From the NCBI GenBank assembly GCA_946480575.1, contig CAMLKF010000001.1, forward strand, positions 23,197-87,196: DNA of 64,000 nucleotides. The letters run 5' to 3'. This stretch comes from an uncultured Nitrososphaera sp. GTDB taxonomy: Archaea > Thermoproteota > Nitrososphaeria > Nitrososphaerales > Nitrososphaeraceae. This document shows positions 16,644-24,817 of this stretch, one piece after another. How positions within the stretch are numbered: the stretch's first letter is position 1; each line of letters opens with the position of its first letter. The position numbers were made by a program, and so were the translations under genes. A model generated the notes under the pieces. The model did no database searches, was not told the origin of the DNA, and saw only the letters and a list, made by a program, of their open reading frames with translations.

Positions 16644-17296
16644 TACATGCTCAGTGCCAGTATTGTGAACGAGTCGGACGCTTCCTGACACTTGTCCACC
16701 ATGCCCTCTATGCCCTCCACTGCATCCTTGAGAAGCAGCAGATCCTTGGTAGCGGAGAACTCGTTGAGCGCCTTGACAATGACTGCCCTGTACTTTGCGT
16801 CGACCTGGCGCTCCATCTTTTGGACCTCTTGGGCGATGTCAATGGCGTTTGCCGGGTTGATAGAAAGTGCGCGGCCCATTTCGTTCAGCTTGAAAATCGT
16901 GTCGACGACCATCTCGACCAGCTGCTTCATGTCGTCGTCAAAGGAGGCTTTCTTCAGTGTGGAGGCCTTCATATTTGCAAGGCGGAAGGCGACGCCGCTG
17001 ATGTAGCCGGCGATGTCGTCAATGATGTATGCAGTGCGCAGGATGTCCTCTCTGTTTGCCATGAGGCTCCCGATCTCGGCTACTTCCCTGGTTATCTTTC
17101 TGCGCAGGTTCTCTACTTCTTCTTCGGTATTCCTCATGCGTTCAAGGCATTGCTGTATGTCCTTGTCGTCCCCTTTGATAAGCGAGGTGGTTAGCGTCGA
17201 CAGGTCCCTTGCGGAGTTCAGAATACGGGTGATTTCGTCCTGCAAAACGGCCAGAGCCTTTCTCTTGGCTTGAACCTCCAGTTCCCCGCTGTACAT
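16643..17296 (-). CDS. PhoU-like/DUF47 family protein
   Basis: About 217 aa, almost entirely helical, with the repeated PhoU-type pattern: NTEEEVENLRRKITREVAEIG followed by NREDILRTAYIIDDIAGYI and, further on, MERQVDAKYRAVIVKAL. Proteins of this family bind metal clusters and usually work with phosphate transporters or Pit permeases; no such transporter is adjacent here. The start is placed at the internal ATG 17296 (MYSGELEVQAKRK), with a second ATG at 17305. It is followed by endA with a one-base overlap. Confidence 0.8.
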   Translation of the reverse strand: MYSGELEVQAKRKALAVLQDEITRILNSARDLSTLTTSLIKGDDKDIQQCLERMRNTEEEVENLRRKITREVAEIGSLMANREDILRTAYIIDDIAGYISGVAFRLANMKASTLKKASFDDDMKQLVEMVVDTIFKLNEMGRALSINPANAIDIAQEVQKMERQVDAKYRAVIVKALNEFSATKDLLLLKDAVEGIEGMVDKCQEASDSFTILALSM

Positions 17297-17464
17297 CAAA
17301 ACCAAAATACGCTGTCAGGCTAATAATTCTATCGATATTCCTCTCGGGGTTCATAATAAATCGCTTTTCTTTTTCCAAAAATTACACTCTGATGGAAGCC
17401 GCGTCTAGAGTGAATGCTCATAATGGATTGCTAGCTATTACATTTTCATTTACTACCCCAGAGA

Positions 17465-18386
17465 TTGAAGATATTCATCATAGCCACTGCTGCAGGCTGC
17501 GCCATGGCGCTCTTGCTGCTCACCTCGCTCTGGACAGGTCCCTGGCCGCCAGCTGCCGCCGCTCTAATCTGCGGTTGCGTCGCTTTCAGGCTCGACGACA
17601 TACAAGACTATTTTCTCAGGGAGGCGCAGATGGAAGTCATTAACGTCTTTGATAGAAAAGATGCCAGCCTCATGGTCGGTGTAATCGGCAACTACTTTGG
17701 AGGTGATGCAGCGCTTGTCCAGTTTGTCAGGGACAAGGCGGCAAACAATCCTTCCTTTGAAGTGGCAACCCATGGGTTGAACCATTAAGACTTTACACTC
17801 TTTGGCATAGAAGAGCATTCGACGCTTATCGAAAAAACAAGCACGAAAATGCCAGAGCTTCTTGGGATCAGGCCTGCGGTGTTTATTACCCTCTACAATG
17901 CCATGAACAGCGACACGTTTGCGGTAGCGCGTGAAAACGGTATCAGATACATAAGCGCAAACGTAACGAGCGACCCGCCGCCCTATGATATCTATGAAGA
18001 CCAGAGCCTATACCGCCTCCCCGAAATGTCCCTCATGAGAGACCTAGAGGACGGCACACGCTGGCTGAGCTTTGCACACCAAGCCGTACTTTTGCAAGCG
18101 TCGTAGACCGCCTGCAAAAGTACGGCTTTGCGGTAGTCACCGTGCACCCGCGGGACTTTGAGTTCGCGACGAACTGAATTAACATAATAAGGTCGACGCC
18201 AGATACACAGGAGAGCTTGAATTGCTTTTGGACAAGATTCAAAATACAGACATCAAGATCCTGACAGCAGGAGTAATATGCAGCCACGCCTTGCAACAAT
18301 CCGTAAAATTGTACATGCAGACCATGCAGCAGCTTGCACCTGTAGAAAGAAAAAAGAAGAGGTCGGCAGCAGCTAAAAGCGTCTGA
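17465..18386 (+). pseudogene. Polysaccharide deacetylase (NodB domain), inactivated
   Basis: A TTG start at 17465 opens a secretion-type N-terminus (MKIFIIATAAGCAMALLLL) and then a NodB domain: FRLDDIQDYF with the metal-binding Asp pair and ATHGLNH with the HxxxH ligands. A TAA at 17786 interrupts LNH*DFTLFGIEEH; the same frame resumes and reads MPELLGIRPAVFITLYNAM onwards to 18106. A frameshift near 18085 then moves to TFASVVDRLQKYGFAVVTVH, and after a further stop another frame carries LELLLDKIQNTDIKILTAG to TGA 18386. Several independent lesions make this a pseudogene. Confidence 0.78.
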
Positions 18387-19257
18387 GGAATTTTGGCTTA
18401 AGCATTTCGGGGTGCGACTTTAAGCTCCTAATCTTGGATAGCAATTGCTTCCTGTCATCAGGCATGGTCCCGCCAAGCGAGTAGACGTTTGACGCATGGT
18501 TTGCCCTGAACACCACCGGTGTCTTGGGGCTAAATTCAGACACGAGCCTCTCAAGTTCGTCCAGCACTTCAGCATCTTCAAGAAACACGAAGGGTTCGCC
18601 AAACTTGGTCATGAACTCCTCGTATACGCCTTCTTCAAGGTACAGCGTCAGCGCGCCTACATAATCTGGCGCAGTTTCGCTGAGCACGCGCGCTGTGTGT
18701 GCGATGTGTTCCTTGGTGTACGCCCTGCCGCCCAGCCCTAGGATTATCATACATGACAGCGTAAAGCCGTGGCTCTTGGCCTTCTGGCATGCTCGCACAA
18801 TCCTCTTGTAGGTCGCACCCTTGGTCACCTTCTTGAGCACGATGTCGCTTCCGCTCTCGATCCCGACGTAAAGCATTTGGAGCCCTGCCATCCTGAGTTC
18901 TTTTAATTCATCGTCCTTCTTTTGGAGCAGGTTCTTGGGCATCGCATAGCACGACACCCTTTCAAGCCCTGGGAATTTTGAATACAGATATTTCAGGATC
19001 TGGGCCATTCTGTCGTTTGGCAGGTTGAGCGCGTCGCCGTCTGCAAGGAAAACCCTTTTTGTGTCCGGGTAGAATTTTACGGCCATGTCTATCTCGGCCT
19101 TTATCTCGCTCCATGGCCGCTCGACATATTCCTTGGTGCGATACATGTTGCAGAAAGAGCACTTGTTGAATGAGCAGCCAAGGGTGATTTGGAATATCAT
19201 AGAGCTGGCCTCGGAAGGTGGCCGGTAAAGTGGGTAATTGTATACTATTTCTTTCAA
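18373..19257 (-). CDS. Radical SAM protein (B12-less Elp3/COG1032-like), 294 aa
   Basis: The cluster motif is GCSFNKCSFCNMY (about residues 28-40), i.e. C-x4-C-x2-C, a spacing seen in a COG1032-type radical SAM group. Downstream: FLADGDALNLP, the SAM-binding GIESGSD (about 136-142) and GLGG. There is no visible second FeS or cobalamin domain; the C-terminus is helical and basic. It likely carries out a radical methylation, thiolation or isomerisation, substrate unknown. Its 3' end overlaps the deacetylase remnant by 14 bases. Confidence 0.8.
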   Translation of the reverse strand: MKEIVYNYPLYRPPSEASSMIFQITLGCSFNKCSFCNMYRTKEYVERPWSEIKAEIDMAVKFYPDTKRVFLADGDALNLPNDRMAQILKYLYSKFPGLERVSCYAMPKNLLQKKDDELKELRMAGLQMLYVGIESGSDIVLKKVTKGATYKRIVRACQKAKSHGFTLSCMIILGLGGRAYTKEHIAHTARVLSETAPDYVGALTLYLEEGVYEEFMTKFGEPFVFLEDAEVLDELERLVSEFSPKTPVVFRANHASNVYSLGGTMPDDRKQLLSKIRSLKSHPEMLKPKFLRRF

Positions 19258-19345
19258 ACATCCTGTACTAATCCTGAATTACTTATATTACTTCTGCTTT
19301 TGTCCCATAAAGCCTTAAAATTCTGGCAACATTACTTACTACACA

Positions 19346-20317
19346 ATGAAGGTGCATCTTGGGTTTTCTTTATCTGACCGAATCATTCTGGTCGGAGCAG
19401 TTCTGGCAAGCATGTTGTCGCTGTCATTCATGCCACTTGGCGGCAATGTGCTCACTGGAGCCTTCGCACAGAATGCAACTGAAGAGCAAAGGAGTGCAAC
19501 AAGCAGCATAGCAGCAGTTCGAGCAATAGCCAACGCGCAGGACGACGAAAACGGCAATCCCGTCTGGGTACTGTCAGGCGGCGATAGTAGCATGCCAAGC
19601 GACAGGCCGACGAACGCGACAGCTACCGAGCTCAAAGGCTTGACGACGAGCACGGTCAACTATTACGGCAATGCAAGCGGCTACCTTGTCTACCCAGAGA
19701 ACGGCACTGGCCTTCCCGCTGTTGTCATGATCCATGAGTGGTGGGGTCTGAACCAGAACATCAAGAACATGGCAGAGCAGCTAGCCAGGGAAGGGTACAT
19801 CGTCCTGGCAGTCGACTTGTACGGCGGCGAAGTGGCAACTGAAGCCAACCGCGCAAGAGAGTTGTCTTCAGCAGTAAGAAGCAACCCGCAGGTTGCGATT
19901 GAAAACATGCAAGCGGCAGTCCAGCACCTGTCGTCGCTTCAGAACGTTAATAGCTCTCGCATCGCGTCCTTAGGATGGTGCTTTGGCGGAGGTCAGTCTC
20001 TGCAGCTTGCTCTCAACACAGAGCAGCCGCTTGCTGCGACGGTGATATACTATGGCAACCTCGTGACTGATCAGAACGAGCTCTCTAAGATCGATTGGCC
20101 TGTCCTCGGCATATTCGGCTCGGCTGACCAATCCATTCCTGTCGATACTGTTAGGCAGTTTGAATCGGCACTTGACGCCGACAGGATCGAAAACGAGATC
20201 TACATTTACGAAGGGGTTGGCCACGCGTTCGCAAACCCGTCAGGTGACAACTACGCACCGGAAGAAACGGCCGACGCATGGGCAAAGACGCTAGACTTTC
20301 TAAAGAGGCACGTATAG
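19346..20317 (+). CDS. Secreted dienelactone hydrolase family protein
   Basis: 323 aa. An N-terminal signal or anchor (about residues 12-40, ending in GAFAQ) suggests export. A linker of about 70 residues rich in Ser/Thr/Asn precedes the alpha/beta-hydrolase domain: VMIHEWWGLNQ, the nucleophile in LGWCFGGGQS (Cys, as in dienelactone hydrolase), Asp in FGSADQSIP and His in GVGHAFANP. All three catalytic residues are present. CCTTAAAATTC about 29 nt upstream is a plausible TATA box. Natural substrate unknown; an ester or lactone outside the cell. Confidence 0.88.
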   Translation: MKVHLGFSLSDRIILVGAVLASMLSLSFMPLGGNVLTGAFAQNATEEQRSATSSIAAVRAIANAQDDENGNPVWVLSGGDSSMPSDRPTNATATELKGLTTSTVNYYGNASGYLVYPENGTGLPAVVMIHEWWGLNQNIKNMAEQLAREGYIVLAVDLYGGEVATEANRARELSSAVRSNPQVAIENMQAAVQHLSSLQNVNSSRIASLGWCFGGGQSLQLALNTEQPLAATVIYYGNLVTDQNELSKIDWPVLGIFGSADQSIPVDTVRQFESALDADRIENEIYIYEGVGHAFANPSGDNYAPEETADAWAKTLDFLKRHV

Positions 20318-20324
20318 CCCACTC

Positions 20325-20342
20325 TCCTTCTTTTCTTTTTTT
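20325..20342 (+). terminator. T-rich stretch behind the dienelactone hydrolase gene
   Basis: A pyrimidine-rich run ending in CTTTTTTT (20335-20342) begins seven bases after the stop codon. Archaeal RNA polymerase terminates at such T-tracts without a hairpin. Beyond it, up to about 20580, no gene is seen. Confidence 0.4.
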
Positions 20343-20583
20343 GAAAATTTGGGTCGGTTCGTCGCGAGATCCTCATCGCTTTTGCTCAGTCTGGAGCAGC
20401 GAAACTCACCTCATCCCCTATCTGTGTAGGACGGCGAACTAACTTAAATCTTGGCGCCAGATTGGCTTTCGAAGCATGATGCACGGATACCGCGACCTGA
20501 TTTGTAAAATTGAAATCTCCTTCCAGTACGATTACCGAAATACCATCATCGTTTTAATAACATTTATTATTTTTTGAAAGCCA

Positions 20584-21228
20584 GTGGAAGATGATGGCAT
20601 TGGAGAAAATCTGCCAAGCGGCTACGAAATCGGGTTTTTTATCGGAGCTGAAAGGGAATCAAGGAGCAAGGCAGCTGAGATTAGCACGCATTGTCTTGTC
20701 ATAGGCAGCTCCATGATTTTCACGTATCTGTCTGCTGCGGTGGATCCCAATTCCACTTCTAGGATTGGAGCGCAGCTGGTTACCGGTATCCTGTTTCTCG
20801 GGAGAGGAATATCATCTTGAAGAGCGAGACAGACAAAAAGATTACAAACCTTACAACCGCTGCCGCGATATGATTTGCAGCGCCGATTGGCATGGCCATT
20901 GGCTTTGAATTTTTCGCAACTCTCTTGTTCATCCTTAGTTAACTAGTCGTCAGCAAAGCTAGCTATGCATATATAGCTAGATACACTTTTCTGATAGCCG
21001 GAATCGTGTACCTGATATATGGTGTAAAAAGAACGGGAAAGGGTGCTATCCAGCAATTAGGAAGTACTGTACGCCAAGCTGAATAAGCTGGGCGTCGACA
21101 TCAACAGGCTAAAGAGGAGGGAGGCGACAGAGATGGAGCTTGAAGGATTGCTTGACGGCCTTTTGCGATTGCATGGCCGTAAGCTGATCCGGTTTGTTTC
21201 AGCACTTATTCAAAGCAGCACCGGCTAG
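20584..21228 (+). pseudogene. MgtC/SapB-family membrane protein, decayed
   Basis: The first frame gives GYEIGFFIGAERESRSKAAE and then ISTHCLVIGSSMIFTYLSA and RIGAQLVTGILFLGRG, closely following the MgtC pattern IGLERE...GLRTH...RIAAQIVTGIGFLGAG. A frameshift near 20805 moves to NIILKSETDKKITNLTTAAA, which is then hit by TGA (I*FAAPIGMAIG, Trp in normal MgtC) and by TAA about 21 codons later. The same frame continues through a transmembrane stretch to a charged C-terminal tail ending at TAG 21226-21228. Three or more lesions, so not functional. Confidence 0.72.
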
Positions 21229-21506
21229 TGATCAAGCCGCTTGATGGTTGCGGACATGTCCAGTGTTACAACTGGCGGATCAGTCAGCGCAATGGCGGCA
21301 AGGACATTATCCAGCTGCTCCAGCCTGCACTTGATGATTATTGTCGTGGCGCCGTCAGAGCGCACTAACCTTATCGATGCCTTTTCCGCTACGACGTGGC
21401 CGAAAAGCTCGATGCAACGCCTTGTTATCGAGTTAACTGCTGCATCGACGACCTGGTCGCCGTGCATTATGGTCAAGTAGCGCGTCTTTGCCCTCCTCCT
21501 GAGCAT
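21225..21506 (-). CDS. rnp2: RNase P protein subunit Pop5 (Rnp2)
   Basis: 93 aa. RYLTIMHGDQVVDAAVNSITRR matches the Pop5 start, followed by the central strand TTIIIKCRLEQLDNVLAAIAL (compare GIIRCDR...LRFALTLV in Pyrococcus Pop5) and the C-terminal SATIKRL, which matches GTIKRL. It is the last gene of a cluster with rpp30, as in other archaea. It should form the Pop5-Rpp30 pair that activates the catalytic RNA. Its start overlaps the stop of rpp30. Confidence 0.83.
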   Translation of the reverse strand: MLRRRAKTRYLTIMHGDQVVDAAVNSITRRCIELFGHVVAEKASIRLVRSDGATTIIIKCRLEQLDNVLAAIALTDPPVVTLDMSATIKRLDH

Positions 21507-21994
21507 CAGGCAATTATCACCCTCTCCGACAGCCTTGCCTCAAGCCACTCGTTCATTTCCTGCCAGTGCCTCTCCGGCTCAATTCTGCAAATTTTTAGTA
21601 TTGCGTCAAGGCACGGGCCGGAAACCATTTCATTTGTGAAATTCGCGCCACTTGACAGAATGAACTGGCAGCGCGACAAATGGCAGAATTCGTACAGCTC
21701 TTCCACGTCTGCAAGCCACCGGGCTGCGCCGGCGCCTTCCATCTTCCTTGCCTGCGCAATCGCGACTTCAAGCCCGATCCCTTTTCTTGTTTTCTTTTTT
21801 AGCCTGTTTCTGACGTGGCGAAAGTTGCTTATAGTCAGGATGTCGGCGCGTGCCTCGTCAATGTTATTTGAAACAACAAGGTATGGGTACGTTACAGGCG
21901 CAGGTGGCGCATTTCGCAGCCGGTAAATGATGCCTTTATGGACGTTGCCGTCAAACGGTGCGCCTACCCTGCTTAACGCAAGAGTTTTGGCCAT
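21506..21994 (-). CDS. rnp3: RNase P protein subunit Rpp30 (Rnp3), N-terminus unclear
   Basis: Contains the TIM-barrel Rpp30 motifs RADILTISNFRHVRN, the central IGLEVAIAQARK, CQFILSSGANFTNEMVSGP and the C-terminal helix QEMNEWLEARL. The ATG at 21994 leaves the barrel without its first strand. In the same frame directly upstream, FFNRIDLAASNDAEQAAR looks like that missing strand and helix, but no ATG, GTG or TTG lies there before a stop; only an ATA overlaps the TAG of the DUF54 gene. Either an unusual start or a small error or lesion. Forms a cluster with pop5. Confidence 0.8.
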   Translation of the reverse strand: MAKTLALSRVGAPFDGNVHKGIIYRLRNAPPAPVTYPYLVVSNNIDEARADILTISNFRHVRNRLKKKTRKGIGLEVAIAQARKMEGAGAARWLADVEELYEFCHLSRCQFILSSGANFTNEMVSGPCLDAILKICRIEPERHWQEMNEWLEARLSERVIIA

Positions 21995-22032
21995 CCTTGC
22001 AGCCTGCTCGGCATCATTGCTGGCGGCAAGGT

Positions 22033-22476
22033 CTATTCGGTTGAAGAAAGGAGCCCCCTGTAGCTTTCAATGTTGCCCGAAGGCTTGTATCTCTTTATTG
22101 GCTTGAATCTTACCCGTATAGCGTCTGTTTCAGAAAGCGACACCTTGCCGTGGCATATCTTCTGCTTGTCAAGCCTGAGGTAGAGATTCCCCTTTTCGTC
22201 AGAGTATTCCCGTAGGTTGCGCGACAGCTCTGCCCTGTCGGCGCTGCTCAAAAGCGACATGATACGGAGCGCAAGATCGCCGGCCTCTTGGCTTGACATC
22301 ATGGCCTTGAGCAACATGATCCTGTTCTTGTAGTAGCCCTTAGAATAAGAGCTGGAAAACCTGTCGGCAGGCACGGACAGCGCTTTCTCAACGAAATGGA
22401 GCACTCTGCCCTCATCTTCCGTGGCATGGAGCACAAGGCTTATTTCGGCTCCAGAAAATTTTGGCTCGTCAGGCAT
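22033..22476 (-). CDS. RNA-binding protein of the archaeal DUF54/COG1325 family
   Basis: 147 aa. It begins with the strand-helix GAEISLVLHATEDEGRVLHF and contains YYKNRIMLLKAMMSSQEAGD and the characteristic NLYLRLDKQKICHGKVSLSE. This family lies beside exosome, ribosomal and RNase P genes in many archaea and is thought to bind RNA. Here it sits immediately upstream of rpp30 and pop5 in the same direction, the common archaeal order. The precise role is unknown. Confidence 0.75.
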   Translation of the reverse strand: MPDEPKFSGAEISLVLHATEDEGRVLHFVEKALSVPADRFSSSYSKGYYKNRIMLLKAMMSSQEAGDLALRIMSLLSSADRAELSRNLREYSDEKGNLYLRLDKQKICHGKVSLSETDAIRVRFKPIKRYKPSGNIESYRGLLSSTE

Positions 22477-22513
22477 CTTGTGAAGAATAAGGAGAAAATA
22501 TCCAACTAAAAAG

Positions 22514-23224
22514 TTATTGTGAGGGGGCTGCTGGCGTAGCAGCTGTTGATTCTACCGGCTTGGCCTCTTCCACAGCCCTTGACTCTGGGGTGGAGATCAG
22601 CTTCGTCTTTTTGATTCCAAGATGGCGCATCAAAGCTATCTTTCTTGCCTCATTCAGTATCTCGGCGCCAAGCTTGCTGTTCGTCTCCCTCGGGGTGTCC
22701 TCGCCGTTGGTTCCAGTCACTTCTTGGACAAATTGGTCAACCGTCAGCTGTGGGATCCTCTCTGAAAGCATCTTGTGGGCCACCATCCTGATCTCGTGCT
22801 TCTTTGAGGAGTTGACCCTCCTATGGGTGAACGCCACGACGACGACCCTAAAGGTATGGCCGTCCATTGTGGTATAGTCGTGCGTGTACGTTATCATCGA
22901 GCTTCCCCTCCGGATAAGGCTGCGGAGGAACTCCTTAGCATATTCATGGCCCTTGAAAATCGTGCCTGCAGTCCCGTCGACTATCTTGTCTATCTGGATG
23001 AATATCTTGATCTGGTGCTGGTCCATGCTCTGGTCTGGGTTGCCCTTCATCATGTCATGTAACGTGTTTTCAATAGTGCGTCCTTTAGCCTGATCAGCGT
23101 CTGTAATCGGAACATAGTTCACAGGCACCTGCGGCTCAAATCCAGAGGGCTTGTTGACGATTACCCACTGCTTGTCCCGCCACTTGTCCCGCATCCTCCC
23201 TCCTTTCTTCGCTCCTTTAACCAT
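22514..23224 (-). CDS. rps3ae: Ribosomal protein eS1 (S3Ae)
   Basis: 236 aa. RDKWRDKQWVIVNKPSGFE at the start and FIQIDKIVDGTAGTIFKGHE with YAKEFLRSLIRRGSSMI in the middle are typical of archaeal/eukaryotic S3Ae. FRVVVVAFTHRRVNSSKKHE and VDQFVQEV follow. The tail from about residue 215 is low-complexity and Ala/Pro-rich. Part of the 30S platform. Lies between DUF54 and serS in the information cluster. Confidence 0.93.
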   Translation of the reverse strand: MVKGAKKGGRMRDKWRDKQWVIVNKPSGFEPQVPVNYVPITDADQAKGRTIENTLHDMMKGNPDQSMDQHQIKIFIQIDKIVDGTAGTIFKGHEYAKEFLRSLIRRGSSMITYTHDYTTMDGHTFRVVVVAFTHRRVNSSKKHEIRMVAHKMLSERIPQLTVDQFVQEVTGTNGEDTPRETNSKLGAEILNEARKIALMRHLGIKKTKLISTPESRAVEEAKPVESTAATPAAPSQ

Positions 23225-23270
23225 TAAAGTTCAGACGTCTTTGTGAGGAAGATATAATATATATTGTGCG

Positions 23271-24551
23271 TCAATTGCAGGCCTTTAGCTCCTTTATCCC
23301 GCTCATATACTTTTGGAGCACTTCGGGCACCTCTACAGTTCCGTTTGCCGTCTGGTAGTTCTCCAGTATCGCTACAAGCGTTCGCTCCGTGGCCACCAGC
23401 GTGCTATTGAGCGTATGCGCAAGTCTAGTCTCTTCGTTTGTCCTGTCCCGGAACCTGACCCCGAGCCTGCGCGCCTGGTAGTCAAGGCAGTTTGAGCAAG
23501 AGACGATCTCGCGGTACGCGTTCTGGCCAGCCATCCAAGCTTCAATGTCGTACGTCTTGGCAGATATCTTGCCAGTATCGCCGGATGAGAGCAGCATTAC
23601 GCGATAGGGGATGCCCAGCTTGGCAAAGAACTCCTCTGCAAGCACAAGCATCCTTTCGTGTTCCTTCGATGAATCTTCAGGACGGCAGTAGACAAACTGT
23701 TCGACCTTTTCAAACTGGTGCACGCGAAATATTCCCTTCATGTCCTTGCCATGCGCGCCGGCCTCCTTGCGAAAGCAAGAGCTAAAGCCGGCGTACTTTA
23801 TTGGCAGCTTTTTGCCCTCGAGGATTTCGTTCATGTGCATGCTCGCTATTGCGTGTTCGGACGTCCCTATCATGTAGAGGTCCTCATCCTCTATCTTGTA
23901 AATGACGTCCTGAAAGTCCCCCAGAATGACGGCGCCAGACATCGGCTCCTTCCTAATCAGGTATGGCGGCTGCACTAGCGAATACCCGCGCTCTGAGAGA
24001 AAGTCAAGCGCAAACTGCACAAGCGCCTGGTTCATTTTTACAAGCTCGTTTTTCAAAAAGTAAAACCGGGCGCCGGATATTTTCACCGCTCTTTCAATGT
24101 CGATAAGGTCAAGCGCAGTGGCGATATCTACATGGTCCTTGGGCTTAAAATCGAACCTGCGTGGAGTGCCGCTCTGGCGGACTATCACGTTGCTCTTTTC
24201 GTCCTTGCCCACTGGCACAGACTCGTGGAGCATGTTTGGCAAGAGCATGATTTGATGCCTGAACTGTTCTTCTACCTTTGTCATCTCTTCCTCCGCCTTG
24301 CCAAGGCGGCTGCTTATCTCCTTCATCTGGTTCAGCTCCGAAGAAGTGTCCTGCTTGGCCTTTTTCTTGCCTGCAATGGCTTCAGAGAGTACGTTCTTTT
24401 TCTGCCTCAATTCCTGCGTCTCTACTATCAGCTCCCGCCGGCGCCTGTCAAGGCCCACAAGACTGTCAAGTGGAAAATCTGCCATATTGCGTTTTTCAAG
24501 CATTTCCCGCACTGCCTGCGGGTTTTCCTTCAAAAGTCGCGGGTCGAGCAT
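23271..24551 (-). CDS. serS: Seryl-tRNA synthetase SerS
   Basis: 426 aa class II synthetase that charges tRNA-Ser and tRNA-Sec precursors. The N-terminal coiled-coil arm (about residues 30-105, rich in Lys/Glu heptads) recognises the long variable arm. The catalytic core shows GTSEHAIASMHMNEIL, motif 2 FRVHQFEKVEQFVYCRPEDS, and motif 3 HTLNSTLVATERTLVAILENYQ. It is the common bacterial-type SerS, not the rare methanogen form. Its ATG overlaps the stop of pcc1 (ATGA-type overlap at 24551), so the two are coupled. Confidence 0.95.
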   Translation of the reverse strand: MLDPRLLKENPQAVREMLEKRNMADFPLDSLVGLDRRRRELIVETQELRQKKNVLSEAIAGKKKAKQDTSSELNQMKEISSRLGKAEEEMTKVEEQFRHQIMLLPNMLHESVPVGKDEKSNVIVRQSGTPRRFDFKPKDHVDIATALDLIDIERAVKISGARFYFLKNELVKMNQALVQFALDFLSERGYSLVQPPYLIRKEPMSGAVILGDFQDVIYKIEDEDLYMIGTSEHAIASMHMNEILEGKKLPIKYAGFSSCFRKEAGAHGKDMKGIFRVHQFEKVEQFVYCRPEDSSKEHERMLVLAEEFFAKLGIPYRVMLLSSGDTGKISAKTYDIEAWMAGQNAYREIVSCSNCLDYQARRLGVRFRDRTNEETRLAHTLNSTLVATERTLVAILENYQTANGTVEVPEVLQKYMSGIKELKACN

Positions 24552-24817
24552 TAGCCAGCCATCACTTTCTTGGCTACCGATATGTGTTCCAACACTTCGT
24601 CAAGTGTGCTCAGAATGGATGCAGCCGGGACGTTTCTGCCGGTCAGCTCTATGGCAAGCGTAGAAGCTCTTGAAAACATCCTCATTGAAAGCTCTTTTGG
24701 AAAGTTAACATTATCTGGTATTAATGCCTTCATAGCCGCTTTTGCTTCTGAGCCGCTTGAAAACGGAATGGTGACTGATATTCCAATGTCAGGATGTCGT
24801 TGCAAATTTTGGGTCAC
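24551..24817 (-). CDS. pcc1: KEOPS complex subunit Pcc1
   Basis: 88 aa. IGISVTIPFSSGSEAKAAMKAL followed by SMRMFSRASTLAIELTGRN and a final amphipathic helix (LDEVLEHISVAKKVM) fit Pcc1, the small dimerising subunit of the KEOPS complex that makes t6A in tRNA. The start is a GTG at 24817, inside the end of the DHH gene. Placement between a RecJ-like gene and serS/rps3ae is the conserved archaeal arrangement and supports the call. Confidence 0.75.
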   Translation of the reverse strand: MTQNLQRHPDIGISVTIPFSSGSEAKAAMKALIPDNVNFPKELSMRMFSRASTLAIELTGRNVPAASILSTLDEVLEHISVAKKVMAG

